DNA from: Enterobacter asburiae
GTDB lineage: Bacteria; Pseudomonadota; Gammaproteobacteria; Enterobacterales; Enterobacteriaceae
DNA length: 64,000 bases
Assembly: GCF_008080435.1 (NCBI RefSeq)
Contig: NZ_VRKN01000001.1
Coordinates: 496,001-560,000, forward strand
Direction of reading: 5' to 3'
Shown here: positions 20,491 through 29,377 of the stretch, one piece after another
Layout of the letters: each line of letters starts with the position of its first letter
How positions within the stretch are numbered: the first letter of the stretch is position 1
Program-made: the position numbers and the translations under genes
Notes under the pieces: model-generated
The model's database searches: none
What the model saw: only the letters and a program-made list of their open reading frames with translations
Told to the model about the DNA's origin: nothing

Positions 20491-21765
20491 ATGACATCAC
20501 ACGGTTTTTCACTTAAACGCTGCAGTCTGGACGCGATTTTTTCCGGGCTGATTGCGCTGATTATCTTCGGTCCCATAGCGGGCGTGGTGCTGGACGGGTA
20601 CAGCTTTAACTTCGCCGGGCAACGACTGGCCTGGATAGTTGGCATCGTCATGCTCGGGCGTTTTCTGTTGAGCGCCTTTTTAGGTACCGCCGCAGGTGCC
20701 CGTTTCCAGGCGCGCTTCGAAGCCGATAGCGCGGGCGTGTATGTCCGGCCACCGGAATACAAAAGCCGCATGCGCTGGATCATTCCTCTGGTGATTACCC
20801 TTGCGATTTGCTTTCCGTTTGTCGCCACTAAATATGTGCTGACCGTCGCCATTCTCGGGCTGATCTACGTGCTTCTTGGCCTGGGGCTGAATATCGTCGT
20901 GGGTCTGGCCGGTCTGCTGGACCTGGGGTATGTCGCGTTCTACGCGATTGGGGCGTACGGTCTGGCGCTGGGATACGAGTATCTCGGCTTAGGCTTCTGG
21001 AGCATGCTGCCGCTGGCGGCAATCATGGCCGCCGCCGCAGGCGCCCTGCTCGGTTTCCCGGTACTGCGCATGCACGGTGACTATCTTGCCATCGTCACCC
21101 TCGGGTTCGGGGAGATCATTCGCCTGATACTGAACAACTGGCTGACCTTCACCGGCGGACCCAACGGCGTGTCTGCTCCTCCCCCCACCTTTTTCGGTCT
21201 GGAATTTGGACGACGCGCGAAAGAAGGCGGCGTGCCCTTTCACGAATTTTTCCATCTGACCTACAACCCAAACATGAAGTTTATTTTTATCTACGTGGTG
21301 CTGTTCCTGGTGGTGATGCTGGTGCTCTATATCAAGCACCGCCTGACGCGGATGCCGATTGGTCGGGCGTGGGAAGCACTGCGTGAAGACGAAATTGCCT
21401 GCCGCTCAATGGGGTTAAATCATGTTCTGGTTAAGCTTTCGGCCTTTACGCTGGGCGCGTCGACCGCAGGCATTGCCGGGGTGTTCTTTGCCACCTACCA
21501 GGGGTTCGTGAATCCAACCTCCTTTACCTTTTTTGAATCGGCACTGATCCTCGCCATTGTGGTACTGGGCGGTATGGGCTCTACGCTTGGCGTGGTGCTG
21601 GCCGCCTTTGTGCTCACGGTAACGCCGGAACTGCTGCGCAGTTTTGCCGAGTACCGCGTCCTGCTGTTTGGCATGCTGATGGTAGTGATGATGATCTGGC
21701 GTCCACGCGGTTTGATCCGCATTAACCGCAGCGGGTTTGCCGTGCGTAAGGGCGTCGCGCCATGA
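20491..21765 (+). CDS. livM: LivM-type ABC transporter permease
   Basis: Second membrane subunit, 424 residues (LivM of E. coli 425). The ATG at 20491 (MTSHGFSLKRC) has GGGAGAGAG upstream; an in-frame GTG at 20476 overlapping the livH stop is the alternative. The characteristic core LLGLGLNIVVGLAGLLDLGY and the coupling loop REDEIACRSMGLN are present. About ten hydrophobic segments are visible. It overlaps the ATPase gene by 4 nt. Confidence 0.88.
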   Translation: MTSHGFSLKRCSLDAIFSGLIALIIFGPIAGVVLDGYSFNFAGQRLAWIVGIVMLGRFLLSAFLGTAAGARFQARFEADSAGVYVRPPEYKSRMRWIIPLVITLAICFPFVATKYVLTVAILGLIYVLLGLGLNIVVGLAGLLDLGYVAFYAIGAYGLALGYEYLGLGFWSMLPLAAIMAAAAGALLGFPVLRMHGDYLAIVTLGFGEIIRLILNNWLTFTGGPNGVSAPPPTFFGLEFGRRAKEGGVPFHEFFHLTYNPNMKFIFIYVVLFLVVMLVLYIKHRLTRMPIGRAWEALREDEIACRSMGLNHVLVKLSAFTLGASTAGIAGVFFATYQGFVNPTSFTFFESALILAIVVLGGMGSTLGVVLAAFVLTVTPELLRSFAEYRVLLFGMLMVVMMIWRPRGLIRINRSGFAVRKGVAP

Positions 21766-22637
21766 ACGAAACGATATTACGCGTTGAACATCTGATGATG
21801 CACTTCGGCGGGATTAAGGCGCTAAACGACGTCAACCTGGACGTGCAGCGTGGCTCAATCACCGCCCTGATTGGGCCAAACGGGGCGGGAAAAACAACCG
21901 TGTTTAACTGCCTGACGGGCTTCTACAGAGCCTCCGGCGGCAACATTTTATTTAATACCCGCAATAAAACGACCAAAGTTATTCAGGTCCTTGGACAAAA
22001 ATTCCAGCCGGGTGACTGGATTAACCCTGCGCAGTTCGGGCAGCGTCTGTTCTACAAAATGTTTGGCGGAACGCATCTGGTCAACCGCGCAGGGCTGGCG
22101 CGCACGTTTCAAAATATCCGTCTTTTTCGCGAAATGTCGGTCGTGGAAAACCTGCTGGTCGCGCAGCATATGCGCGTGAACCGCAATCTGCTCGCCGGGA
22201 TCTTAAATACGCCGGCATACCGGCGAGCGGAAAGCGACGCCCTGGACAGAGCCTTCTACTGGCTGGAAGTGGTGGATCTGGTGGAGTGCGCCAATCGCCT
22301 GGCGGGAGAGATGTCGTACGGCCAGCAGCGGCGTCTGGAAATTGCGCGAGCAATGTGCACCGGGCCGGAAATGATCTGTCTGGATGAACCCGCAGCCGGG
22401 CTTAACCCGGTTGAAACGCATAAGCTGAGCAGCATTATTCGCTTTCTGCGGGATCACCATGACCTCACGGTATTACTGATTGAGCATGATATGGGGATGG
22501 TGATGGAGATTTCGGATGACATTATCGTGCTCGACCACGGTGATGTTATTGCCAGGGGAAAACCCGAGCAGATCCAGCATGATGAAAAGGTCATTGCCGC
22601 CTACCTGGGTACGGATGAAAGTGAGGTCTCTCTATGA
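21762..22637 (+). CDS. livG: LivG-type ABC transporter ATP-binding protein
   Basis: Cytoplasmic ATPase with Walker A GPNGAGKTT near residue 37, Q-loop region ARTFQNIRLF, signature MSYGQQRRLEIARA and Walker B MICLDEP. At 291 residues it is about 35 longer than E. coli LivG (255). The extra stretch (about residues 65-105, NKTTKVIQVLGQKFQPGDW onward) lies between Walker A and the Q-loop, a form I associate with Bra/Liv systems of other proteobacteria. This supports a system distinct from the standard enterobacterial liv locus. Confidence 0.88.
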   Translation: MNETILRVEHLMMHFGGIKALNDVNLDVQRGSITALIGPNGAGKTTVFNCLTGFYRASGGNILFNTRNKTTKVIQVLGQKFQPGDWINPAQFGQRLFYKMFGGTHLVNRAGLARTFQNIRLFREMSVVENLLVAQHMRVNRNLLAGILNTPAYRRAESDALDRAFYWLEVVDLVECANRLAGEMSYGQQRRLEIARAMCTGPEMICLDEPAAGLNPVETHKLSSIIRFLRDHHDLTVLLIEHDMGMVMEISDDIIVLDHGDVIARGKPEQIQHDEKVIAAYLGTDESEVSL

Positions 22638-23350
22638 GCGAACCACTACTGGCATTTCGCGAGGTGGATGTATTTTACGGCGTCATTCAGGCGCTGAAGC
22701 AGGTCTCCCTCGAGGTCAATAAGGGTGAAACCGTGGCGCTGATTGGCGCAAACGGCGCGGGTAAATCGACATTGCTGATGTCCATCTTTGGTCAGCCCCG
22801 TATCCGCAACGGGCAGATCCTTTTCGGCGGTGAAGATATCAGTCATAAATCCACCCACTACGTCGCGTCCGGCGGCATTGCGCAGGCGCCGGAAGGCAGA
22901 CGAATCTTCCCGGATATGACCGTAGAAGAGAATCTGCTGATGGGGACCATCCCCATCGGCAGCCAGTTTGCTGCTGAGGATATGCAAACCATGTTCGACC
23001 TCTTCCCTCGCCTTAAAGAGCGACGCAAACAGCGCGCGATGACCATGTCCGGCGGGGAACAGCAGATGCTGGCGATCGCCCGGGCGCTGATGAGCCGCCC
23101 GAAGCTGCTGCTGCTGGATGAACCGAGCCTGGGCTTAGCCCCGATTGTGGTGAAACAGATCTTCCAGACGCTGCGCGAACTGGCCCGCAACGGCATGACC
23201 ATCTTTCTGGTAGAGCAGAATGCGCATCACGCGTTGAAGCTTTCCGATCGCGGGTATGTGATGGTTAACGGGCAGATCCGGCTGAGCGGCAGCGGTGAGG
23301 AGCTGCTGGGAAATCAGGAGGTGAGGAAGGCTTATTTGGGCGGGGTGTGA
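22634..23350 (+). CDS. livF: LivF-type ABC transporter ATP-binding protein
   Basis: Second ATPase, 238 residues as in LivF (237). Walker A GANGAGKST, Q-loop region IAQAPEGRRIFPDMTVEENL (typical LivF), signature MSGGEQQMLAIARAL, Walker B LLLLDEPSLGLAP and the switch region VEQNAHHAL are all intact. It overlaps the preceding ATPase gene by 4 nt and ends the operon. No clear intrinsic terminator was seen in the 50 nt after it. Confidence 0.9.
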   Translation: MSEPLLAFREVDVFYGVIQALKQVSLEVNKGETVALIGANGAGKSTLLMSIFGQPRIRNGQILFGGEDISHKSTHYVASGGIAQAPEGRRIFPDMTVEENLLMGTIPIGSQFAAEDMQTMFDLFPRLKERRKQRAMTMSGGEQQMLAIARALMSRPKLLLLDEPSLGLAPIVVKQIFQTLRELARNGMTIFLVEQNAHHALKLSDRGYVMVNGQIRLSGSGEELLGNQEVRKAYLGGV

Positions 23351-23401
23351 GTGGCGGAAGCTGGTTTTCGACGTCAGCCCCGACAGATCGCCCGCAACTG
23401 T

Positions 23402-23872
23402 TTATCTGCTGAATTTTCCTTTATCCCAACCTTCACCTCGGGCGGTTAAGTCGATTGACGGTGCGACCGCTATTCCCTCTGCGTCATAAAAAAATGCAGA
23501 GCTAGTAAAGTCATATATGGTCCCGTGAACAGTGAAAGAGATGTTATTGCCGATCCCATCAACCTTTGCCCGTGGAGTATTCGCCGTGAGCGTCGGGGCG
23601 ATATTCTGTTTTTCGAGAGCCACCATCGGATCGCCGTCAACCTTGCTTGCTAAAAAATAACGGTAAACGTTGCCCGTCGTCATTTCCGGCTCAGCGTATT
23701 CGGTGATGTATAACCACGTCCTTGGTGTGAGCTGGCGAACCTCATAAAGCTTGTCACTTACCGTTAAGCACTGCATATGCTGTAAATAACAGTACCCCGC
23801 GATCACAACGGCCATTATTAGAGTGGCGATCCAATGCAGCACTCTAAAAGTGATGCTGTTTAGCATAGTCAA
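23402..23872 (-). CDS. Membrane-anchored hypothetical protein, candidate immunity to the adjacent toxin
   Basis: A 156-residue protein of no family I recognise. A hydrophobic segment at about residues 7-28 (FRVLHWIATLIMAVVIAGYC) follows a short N-terminus, so the rest (polar, beta-rich, with TARGEGWDKGKF at the end) is probably in the periplasm. It overlaps the 3' end of the toxin-like gene by 29 nt (23 if the third-codon Met is the start), the tight coupling usual for effector-immunity pairs. The immunity role is inference from position and topology; a periplasmic location would suggest the toxin acts there. Confidence 0.7.
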   Translation of the reverse strand: MTMLNSITFRVLHWIATLIMAVVIAGYCYLQHMQCLTVSDKLYEVRQLTPRTWLYITEYAEPEMTTGNVYRYFLASKVDGDPMVALEKQNIAPTLTANTPRAKVDGIGNNISFTVHGTIYDFTSSAFFYDAEGIAVAPSIDLTARGEGWDKGKFSR

Positions 23873-24239
23873 TTCCCTGTTTTATCCAGAACTGATCAAT
23901 CGGGTCATCGCCGAAAGGTGGACCTTGCATGAAATTACCCCATTCTTCTCTTGATGTGCCTGCTTTCCACTGCGCTGCGCCAGCGGCCATATGTAAAATT
24001 TTTGCGGGAATACATGCTGCATAACCCACTGAGCCGAAATGGAAGTTACCAAAATCAGCCCATAGCCGATTTTTTTGTTTGTAATCCCACGGCCCGCCAT
24101 TTCTGACTCGCTGATAAAACCAGATATATGTAAGCGGAGCAGCCATATCCTGTACTTCACGCCGCGCCCTCGCGAGTCTGATGTGTTCCCGCAAAATCTC
24201 CAGCCCACGAGGCGGGTAAATTGGTATACATGCCATCAT
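23844..24239 (-). CDS. Toxin-44-like effector, candidate T6SS cargo
   Basis: A 131-residue protein resembling the polymorphic toxin type 44 domain (Ntox44, PF15607 from memory). Evidence is the run RNGGPWDYKQ, then DFGNFHFGSVGYAAC, AAGAAQWKAGTSREEWG and PPFGDDPIDQFWIKQGIDYA. The N-terminal 40 residues (MACIPIYPPRGLEILREHI) form a short helical lead with no signal peptide, PAAR, Rhs or VgrG part, so it would need a carrier. The divergent hcp next door is the obvious one. AAGGGATAAATG precedes paired ATGs at 24239 and 24236. Catalytic chemistry is not known to me. Confidence 0.72.
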   Translation of the reverse strand: MMACIPIYPPRGLEILREHIRLARARREVQDMAAPLTYIWFYQRVRNGGPWDYKQKNRLWADFGNFHFGSVGYAACIPAKILHMAAGAAQWKAGTSREEWGNFMQGPPFGDDPIDQFWIKQGIDYAKQHHF

Positions 24240-24430
24240 TTATCCCTTTAGCCAGGCAAAGCCTGCAACATAAGAGCAATCGAGGTACGGTGTACTGTCT
24301 AAGATCAATTTATTAATTTTATTATTTATTTCAATAAGTAATACATTTCAATCAATAACACAATTTGTATTACATGCGGACCTGTTTTGACCGTTAATTG
24401 TCGTTTACTTACCAAAAAGGAGTTTTGAAA

Positions 24431-24922
24431 ATGGCTATTCCTGCTTATCTATGGCTTAAAGACGATGGCGGCGCAGACATCAAAGGATCTGTTGATGTAC
24501 AGGATCGTGAAGGAAGCATTGAAGTACTTTCTTTTAGTCATGGCTTATTAGTTCCGACCGATAACGGAACTGGCAAAATCACCGGTACGCGCCTCCATGC
24601 GCCGCTCGTAATCGAAAAAGAGTTTGATAGCTCAAGTCCGTATCTTTACAAAGCGGTAGCCACCGGACAGACGCTAAAAAGTGCCGAGATTAAATGGTAT
24701 AAAATTAACGATGCGGGACAAGAAGTGGAATACTTTAACATGCTGCTTGAAAAGGTTCGGGTAGTTAGTATTAACCCTGTTATGCATAACTGCAAAGAGC
24801 CAGCGCTACAGATACATAATCACAACGAGGGTATACAGCTCCGTTACGAGCGCATTACCTGGAAGTATTGCGACGGAAACGTCCAATACTCGGACGCATG
24901 GAACGAGCGTGTAACAGCGTAA
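24431..24922 (+). CDS. hcp: Type VI secretion tube protein Hcp (orphan)
   Basis: Hcp forms hexameric rings that stack into the tube ejected by the type VI secretion system and can carry small effectors in its lumen. The start MAIPAYLWLKDDGG behind AAAAAGGAG gives 163 residues, a full-length Hcp with IKGSVDVQDREGSIEVLSF and DGNVQYSDAWNERV at the end. No extended toxin domain is fused. No structural T6SS genes (tss, vgrG, PAAR) are in the window, so this is an auxiliary copy. It diverges from the toxin gene across a very AT-rich 191-bp gap and ends 160 nt from the tRNA-Leu 3' end. Confidence 0.93.
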   Translation: MAIPAYLWLKDDGGADIKGSVDVQDREGSIEVLSFSHGLLVPTDNGTGKITGTRLHAPLVIEKEFDSSSPYLYKAVATGQTLKSAEIKWYKINDAGQEVEYFNMLLEKVRVVSINPVMHNCKEPALQIHNHNEGIQLRYERITWKYCDGNVQYSDAWNERVTA

Positions 24923-24928
24923 AAGAGA

Positions 24929-24954
24929 GGCGGTTAATCCGCCCATTGTTTTTC
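24929..24954 (+). terminator. Terminator after hcp
   Basis: GGCGG-TTAAT-CCGCC followed by CATTGTTTTT begins 7 nt after the hcp stop. Confidence 0.65.
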
Positions 24955-25021
24955 AGCGTCAACACTTCATTAGCCCGCACCGGGTAAGGAGGTTGAGATC
25001 GGAAAGATAGTTTGCAGGCAC

Positions 25022-25045
25022 AAAAAAACCACCTTTCGGTGGTTT
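25022..25045 (-). terminator. Terminator of the glyW-cysT-leuZ tRNA operon
   Basis: On the minus strand AACCACC-GAAA-GGTGGTT ends in seven T, 41 nt beyond the tRNA-Leu 3' end. Confidence 0.88.
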
Positions 25046-25085
25046 CACGACACTGCTTATTGCTTTGATTATTCTTTGTTTCCCA

Positions 25086-25172
25086 TGGTAGCCGGAGTGG
25101 GACTTGAACCCACACAGCGCGAACGCCGAGGGATTTTAAATCCCTTGTGTCTACCGATTCCACCATCCGGCC
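25086..25172 (-). tRNA. leuZ: tRNA-Leu (anticodon TAA)
   Basis: An 87-nt class II tRNA with the acceptor pairing GGCCGGA/TCCGGCT (first pair G-T), anticodon TAA within GGGATTTAAAATCCC, a long variable arm (CTCGGCGTTCGCGC), GTTCAAGTC T-loop and encoded CCA. Compared with E. coli leuZ the acceptor differs by a compensatory change. It is last in the three-tRNA operon. Confidence 0.97.
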
Positions 25173-25183
25173 AGGGAAGAAAG

Positions 25184-25257
25184 TGGAGGCGCGTTCCGGA
25201 GTCGAACCGGACTAGACGGATTTGCAATCCGCTACATAACCGCTTTGCTAACGCGCC
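25184..25257 (-). tRNA. cysT: tRNA-Cys (anticodon GCA)
   Basis: 74 nt, acceptor GGCGCGT paired with ACGCGCC, anticodon GCA in CGGATTGCAAATCCG, T-arm GGTTCGACTCC and encoded CCA. Sequence matches enterobacterial cysT. It lies 11 nt before leuZ in the same transcript. Confidence 0.98.
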
Positions 25258-25303
25258 GTAAAACTTTTCAAACTGACACCCGCTGCTGCGCATGCCTTTA
25301 ATC

Positions 25304-25379
<76 letters not shown>

Positions 25380-25453
25380 ATGTCATCAAGTAAACATCTA
25401 ACTACTTGATTTCATTATCGTCCGGCTTGCTGTGCCGCCGTTCGATGCGTTGC

Positions 25454-25481
25454 ATTCTACTGATATGACGTTATGAGTCAA
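25454..25481 (-). promoter_or_regulatory. Promoter of the tRNA operon
   Basis: On the minus strand TTGACT (25476-25481) and TAGAAT (25454-25459) are 16 bp apart, a near-consensus sigma-70 promoter. Start is predicted near 25447, about 68 nt before tRNA-Gly, and lies between pgsA and the tRNAs. A GC-containing discriminator (GCAACGC) follows the -10. Confidence 0.7.
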
Positions 25482-25531
25482 CGTTATTTTTTGCATCCCC
25501 GGATCGTTTGCTGAAAATTACGGCGAAACGA

Positions 25532-26080
25532 TCACTGATCAAGCAGATCCCCACGCGCAGCGTTCAAATATTGCAGCATGGACCACAGCGTCAGCACTGC
25601 CGCTACCCACAGCAGACCAATTCCCGCCCATTCAACCCAGGCGTTCGGACGCCAGAGCATCCAGACCAGCGCTGCCATCTGCGCGGTCGTTTTCACTTTA
25701 CCAATCCACGAAACCGCCACGCTGCTGCGTTTCCCCAGCTCCGCCATCCACTCGCGCAGTGCAGAGATGATGATCTCACGGCCGATCATGGTAGCCGCGG
25801 GCAGCGTTACCCACCAGGTATGATAGTGCTCGGCCACCAGCACCATGGCGATAGCGACCATCACTTTGTCTGCCACCGGATCGAGGAAGGCACCGAAACG
25901 GGTGCTTTGATTCCAGCGGCGGGCCAGATAGCCATCAAACCAGTCGGTGACCGCCGCGATCAGAAAGAGCAATGCGCAGGCGAAAGGTGCCCAGACGACC
26001 GGCAGGTAAAACGCCAGTACAAAGAACGGGATGAGTACAACACGAAAGAGAGTGAGCAACGTAGGGATATTAAATTGCAT
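25532..26080 (-). CDS. pgsA: Phosphatidylglycerophosphate synthase PgsA
   Basis: PgsA is the membrane enzyme joining CDP-diacylglycerol and glycerol-3-phosphate, the committed step to phosphatidylglycerol and cardiolipin. It has 182 residues, as in E. coli. The CDP-alcohol phosphotransferase motif D-G-x2-A-R-x8-G-x3-D-x3-D is seen as DGYLARR, then [11 protein letters not shown]. About four hydrophobic helices are present. It lies downstream of uvrC with 56 nt between, in the uvrY-uvrC-pgsA arrangement. Confidence 0.97.
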   Translation of the reverse strand: MQFNIPTLLTLFRVVLIPFFVLAFYLPVVWAPFACALLFLIAAVTDWFDGYLARRWNQSTRFGAFLDPVADKVMVAIAMVLVAEHYHTWWVTLPAATMIGREIIISALREWMAELGKRSSVAVSWIGKVKTTAQMAALVWMLWRPNAWVEWAGIGLLWVAAVLTLWSMLQYLNAARGDLLDQ

Positions 26081-26136
26081 AGTGACGGTAACTGTTTGTT
26101 GTCAGTAAAATTTAGCTCTATGTTGCTACAGAGCCC

Positions 26137-27969
26137 TCAATGTTTCAACGAGTAGTAGATCTTTTCTGCCAGCCCTTGCGAAATACCCGGCACTTTTGCA
26201 ATTTCCTCCATGCTGGCGTTGAGTAATCCTTGCAATCCGCCCATATATTTCAGCAGCATCTGGCGACGTTTTGGTCCCACACCTTCAATCGTTTCCAGGC
26301 TACTGGTATTTTTCACCTTCGCCCGTTTTTTGCGGTGACCGCTGATGGCATGATCGTGCGATTCATCGCGAATATGCTGGATGACGTGCAGCGCCGGAGA
26401 GTCCGGCGGCAGGCTAAAGCCCTCACCTTCCGGCTCGAAGAACAATGTCTCCAGACCGGCCTTACGATCGGCCCCTTTTGCGACGCCAAGCAGCAGCGGA
26501 TGGTTTTTATCCCAGCTGACATCAAGCGATTCAAATACCGCTTTCGCCTGGCCGAGCTGCCCTTTCCCACCGTCAATCAGGATCACATCCGGGATTTTGC
26601 TCTCTTCTATGGCTTTGCCATAGCGACGACGCAGCACCTGATTCATGGCCGCATAGTCATCACCCGGCGTGATCCCGGTGATGTTATAGCGGCGATACTC
26701 GGCGCGCAGTGGGCCATTCGCATCAAACACCACGCAGGATGCCACCGTCTGTTCCCCCATCGTATGACTGATGTCGAAACACTCCATCCGTTTCACTTCC
26801 GGCAGCTTCAGCAGCGTCGCCAGGGCCGTTAAACGCTGGTTCACCGTCGACTGCTGCGACAGCTTAGTGGTGAGTGCCGTCGCCGCGTTGGTTCGCGCCA
26901 GCTTCAGATAACGCGCACGATCGCCGCGCGGTTTGGTTTGTACATTGACCCGACGACCCGCCAGTTCAGAGAGTGAATCGGCCAGCAGGGTTTTATCGTC
27001 AAGATTAAAATCGAGCAGGATCTCAGAAGGCAGCGTTCGCATCTGGCTCCCCTGCAGATAGAACTGACCGACAAAGGTTTCCACCACTTCACCCAGCTCG
27101 GTACCGCCGGGCACTTTCGGGAAATAGCTGCGGCTGCCGAGCACTTTGCCCTGGCGAATAAACAGCACGTGCACGCAGGCCATCCCGGCGTCAAAGGCCA
27201 CACCGATGACGTCGAGATCGTCACCGGTGTTCGAGACAAACTGTTTCTCAGTGACTCTGCGCACCGCCTGGATTTGGTCGCGGATCCGCGCGGCCTCTTC
27301 GAACTCGAGTGCGGCGCTGGCTTTTTCCATCCGCGCGATCAGCTGCGTTAAGACCTGATCGTCTTTTCCGGCTAAGAACAGGCGCACATACTCGACCTGC
27401 TGCGCATACTCTTCTTCACTCACCAGTCCGGCCACGCAGGGGCCCAGGCAGCGTCCAATCTGGTACTGCAGGCACGGGCGCGAGCGGTTACGGTAAACGC
27501 TGTTCTCACACTGGCGGATCGGGAAGATTTTTTGCAGCAGCGCCAGCGTTTCACGCACGGCATAGCCGTTAGGGAACGGCCCGAAATATTCACCCTTGGC
27601 GTGTTTCGCACCGCGGTGCATGGCGAGGCGCGGATGGGTGTCGCCGCTCAGAAAAATAAACGGGTAGGATTTATCATCACGCAACAGGACGTTATAGCGC
27701 GGCTGGTAGAGCTTAATATAGTTGTGCTCAAGCAGCAGCGCTTCTGTCTCGGTGTGCGTGACGGTGACATCAATATTCTGAATGAGTGAGACCAGCGCTT
27801 CGGTCTTACGGGAGGCCAGGTTGCTGCGAAAATAGCTGGAGAGACGTTTTTTAAGATCTTTTGCCTTCCCCACATAGATAACCGTACCGCCAGCGTCATA
27901 CATGCGATAGACGCCAGGCTGGCTGGTTACGGTTTTCAGAAATGCTTTTGAATCGAACACATCACTCAC
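26137..27969 (-). CDS. uvrC: Excinuclease ABC subunit C (UvrC)
   Basis: UvrC makes both incisions in nucleotide excision repair after UvrAB damage loading. It has 610 residues. The N-terminal GIY-YIG nuclease is visible as [20 protein letters not shown]. The Cys-rich segment [13 protein letters not shown], the UVR motif ([12 protein letters not shown]), the RNase H-like C-terminal nuclease ([23 protein letters not shown]) and the terminal HhH pair ([14 protein letters not shown]) follow. The start is GTG, overlapping the uvrY stop by 4 nt. Confidence 0.98.
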   Translation of the reverse strand: MSDVFDSKAFLKTVTSQPGVYRMYDAGGTVIYVGKAKDLKKRLSSYFRSNLASRKTEALVSLIQNIDVTVTHTETEALLLEHNYIKLYQPRYNVLLRDDKSYPFIFLSGDTHPRLAMHRGAKHAKGEYFGPFPNGYAVRETLALLQKIFPIRQCENSVYRNRSRPCLQYQIGRCLGPCVAGLVSEEEYAQQVEYVRLFLAGKDDQVLTQLIARMEKASAALEFEEAARIRDQIQAVRRVTEKQFVSNTGDDLDVIGVAFDAGMACVHVLFIRQGKVLGSRSYFPKVPGGTELGEVVETFVGQFYLQGSQMRTLPSEILLDFNLDDKTLLADSLSELAGRRVNVQTKPRGDRARYLKLARTNAATALTTKLSQQSTVNQRLTALATLLKLPEVKRMECFDISHTMGEQTVASCVVFDANGPLRAEYRRYNITGITPGDDYAAMNQVLRRRYGKAIEESKIPDVILIDGGKGQLGQAKAVFESLDVSWDKNHPLLLGVAKGADRKAGLETLFFEPEGEGFSLPPDSPALHVIQHIRDESHDHAISGHRKKRAKVKNTSSLETIEGVGPKRRQMLLKYMGGLQGLLNASMEEIAKVPGISQGLAEKIYYSLKH

Positions 27970-28622
27970 TGACTTAACAACGTCTCCGCATTACACAAAC
28001 CATGCCGGATGGCCAGATGCGTCAGTTCGACGTCACCATGAATGTTCAGTTTACTGAACATCCGGTAACGATAGCTGTTCACCGTTTTCGGGCTGAGATT
28101 CAGCTGTTCCGAGATCTCATTCACCTTCTGACCTTTGGTGATCATCAGCATAATCTGCAATTCACGCTCAGACAAACTCGCAAACGGTGATTCGGTTTTC
28201 TCGGGCTCGATCTGACTCAGCGCCATCTGCTGAGCAATGTCGGACGCAATATAACGCTGTCCGGCAAACACGGAACGGATTGCATTGACGACTTCCTGCG
28301 GCGCAGCACCTTTACTCAGGTAGCCCGCTGCGCCCGCCTGCATCACTTTCGCGGGCAGTGGGTTTTCGGTATGCACGGTCAGCATGATGACTTTTGTATC
28401 AACAAAGGTACGCGCGATTTTGCGTGTGGCTTCAAGACCACCGATACCGGGCATGTTCATATCCATCAGCACCACATCGGCCGAGTTTGTGCGGCACCAT
28501 TTTACCGCATCTTCGCCACAGCACGCCTCACCGGCAACTTTAATACCTTTAATATCTTCTAGAATGCGTCGTATCCCTGCGCGCACCAGTTCGTGGTCAT
28601 CAACAAGAAGGACGTTGATCAA
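27966..28622 (-). CDS. uvrY: Response regulator UvrY (BarA/UvrY system)
   Basis: UvrY receives phosphate from BarA and activates csrB/csrC sRNAs, thereby countering CsrA. It has 218 residues. The receiver domain phospho-acceptor is Asp54 ([10 protein letters not shown]), with acidic DDHE at the N-terminus and the conserved Lys in the C-terminal part. The LuxR-type HTH follows ([34 protein letters not shown]). The protein is nearly identical to E. coli UvrY. It is first in uvrY-uvrC. Confidence 0.98.
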   Translation of the reverse strand: MINVLLVDDHELVRAGIRRILEDIKGIKVAGEACCGEDAVKWCRTNSADVVLMDMNMPGIGGLEATRKIARTFVDTKVIMLTVHTENPLPAKVMQAGAAGYLSKGAAPQEVVNAIRSVFAGQRYIASDIAQQMALSQIEPEKTESPFASLSERELQIMLMITKGQKVNEISEQLNLSPKTVNSYRYRMFSKLNIHGDVELTHLAIRHGLCNAETLLSQ

Positions 28623-29086
28623 AGGAAATGTCTCCAGAATAGGGATAACGCTACTGAGTGATAATTTGGTTTATATTAACGGTTTTCCTCACAAGATTAA
28701 AACGTTAAAAAACTGGCTATTCGATTTTGCTCTCGTTTTTGGAAATTAGGCTGTACAGTCCGTGGAAAGAGAGCCCATGCATTCAGGGCTTTTGCAGCTT
28801 TTTTTAAGCATCTGTATTCAAAAAGTTACAAAAAACCTGCTGGCTTTCCCTGCAAAAAAACAGATCTCAAATTTTTGTAACAATAATTAACGGCAAGCGA
28901 ACCAGGCATAGACAATTAATAGCCTTTAAGCAGTTCAGTTTACCGGTGCGTTCTGTTTACGCAATTAAACATTCGCGTAAAAGTACGAAAAACAACCGCT
29001 GCATTTTTTGCTTCAGCTTGTGGTATACTCCGCCGCCTTGACTTTCGTCGTCGCGCTTTAGCGCCGTTTAATAATGAGGAAAATAA
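28623..29086. promoter_or_regulatory. uvrY-yecF divergent intergenic region
   Basis: A 464-bp gene-free, AT-rich gap. Just before yecF a TGG-TATACT extended -10 element at 29021-29029 is the only convincing core promoter. No sRNA, operator or repeat was recognised in the rest. In E. coli sdiA-uvrY expression is linked, but sdiA is on the far side of yecF. Confidence 0.45.
29021..29029 (+). promoter_or_regulatory. Extended -10 promoter of yecF
   Basis: TGG-TATACT is an extended -10 hexamer (TGnTATAMT), 58 nt upstream of the yecF ATG. The -35 region is poor, as is common with extended -10 promoters. Confidence 0.5.
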
Positions 29087-29311
29087 ATGAGCACACCTGA
29101 ATTTGCCACTGCTGAGAATAACCAGGAACTGGCACAGGAAGTAAACTGCCTGAAAGCGCTGCTAACGTTGATGCTACAGGCGATGGGCCAGGCGGATGCC
29201 GGTCGTGTGATCATTAAAATGGAAAAACAAATCGCGGAGATGGAAGACCAGGCTGAATCTTCAGTATTTGCTAACACCGTTAAGCAAATCAAACAAGCCT
29301 ACCGCCAGTAA
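29087..29311 (+). CDS. yecF: YecF family protein (DUF2594)
   Basis: A 74-residue cytoplasmic protein of unknown function, conserved in enterobacteria. It starts [19 protein letters not shown] and is almost wholly helical, with heptad-like hydrophobic spacing that could form a coiled coil ([19 protein letters not shown]). AATGAGGAAAATAA supplies the ribosome site. It is convergent with sdiA. Confidence 0.93.
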   Translation: MSTPEFATAENNQELAQEVNCLKALLTLMLQAMGQADAGRVIIKMEKQIAEMEDQAESSVFANTVKQIKQAYRQ

Positions 29312-29312
29312 C

Positions 29313-29345
29313 AAAAAACGGCTGGATGCAGTGCATTCAGCCGTT
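29313..29345 (-). terminator. Terminator after sdiA
   Basis: AACGGCTG-x-ATGCA and TGCAT-x-CAGCCGTT make a 13-bp stem with one mismatch. On the minus strand six T follow, so it ends sdiA transcripts, which arrive from 29378. On the plus strand it forms the same stem after yecF but without a T-run. Confidence 0.82.
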
Positions 29346-29377
29346 CGCTCGTCTGTCACGCAGAACGTATTATCCAG

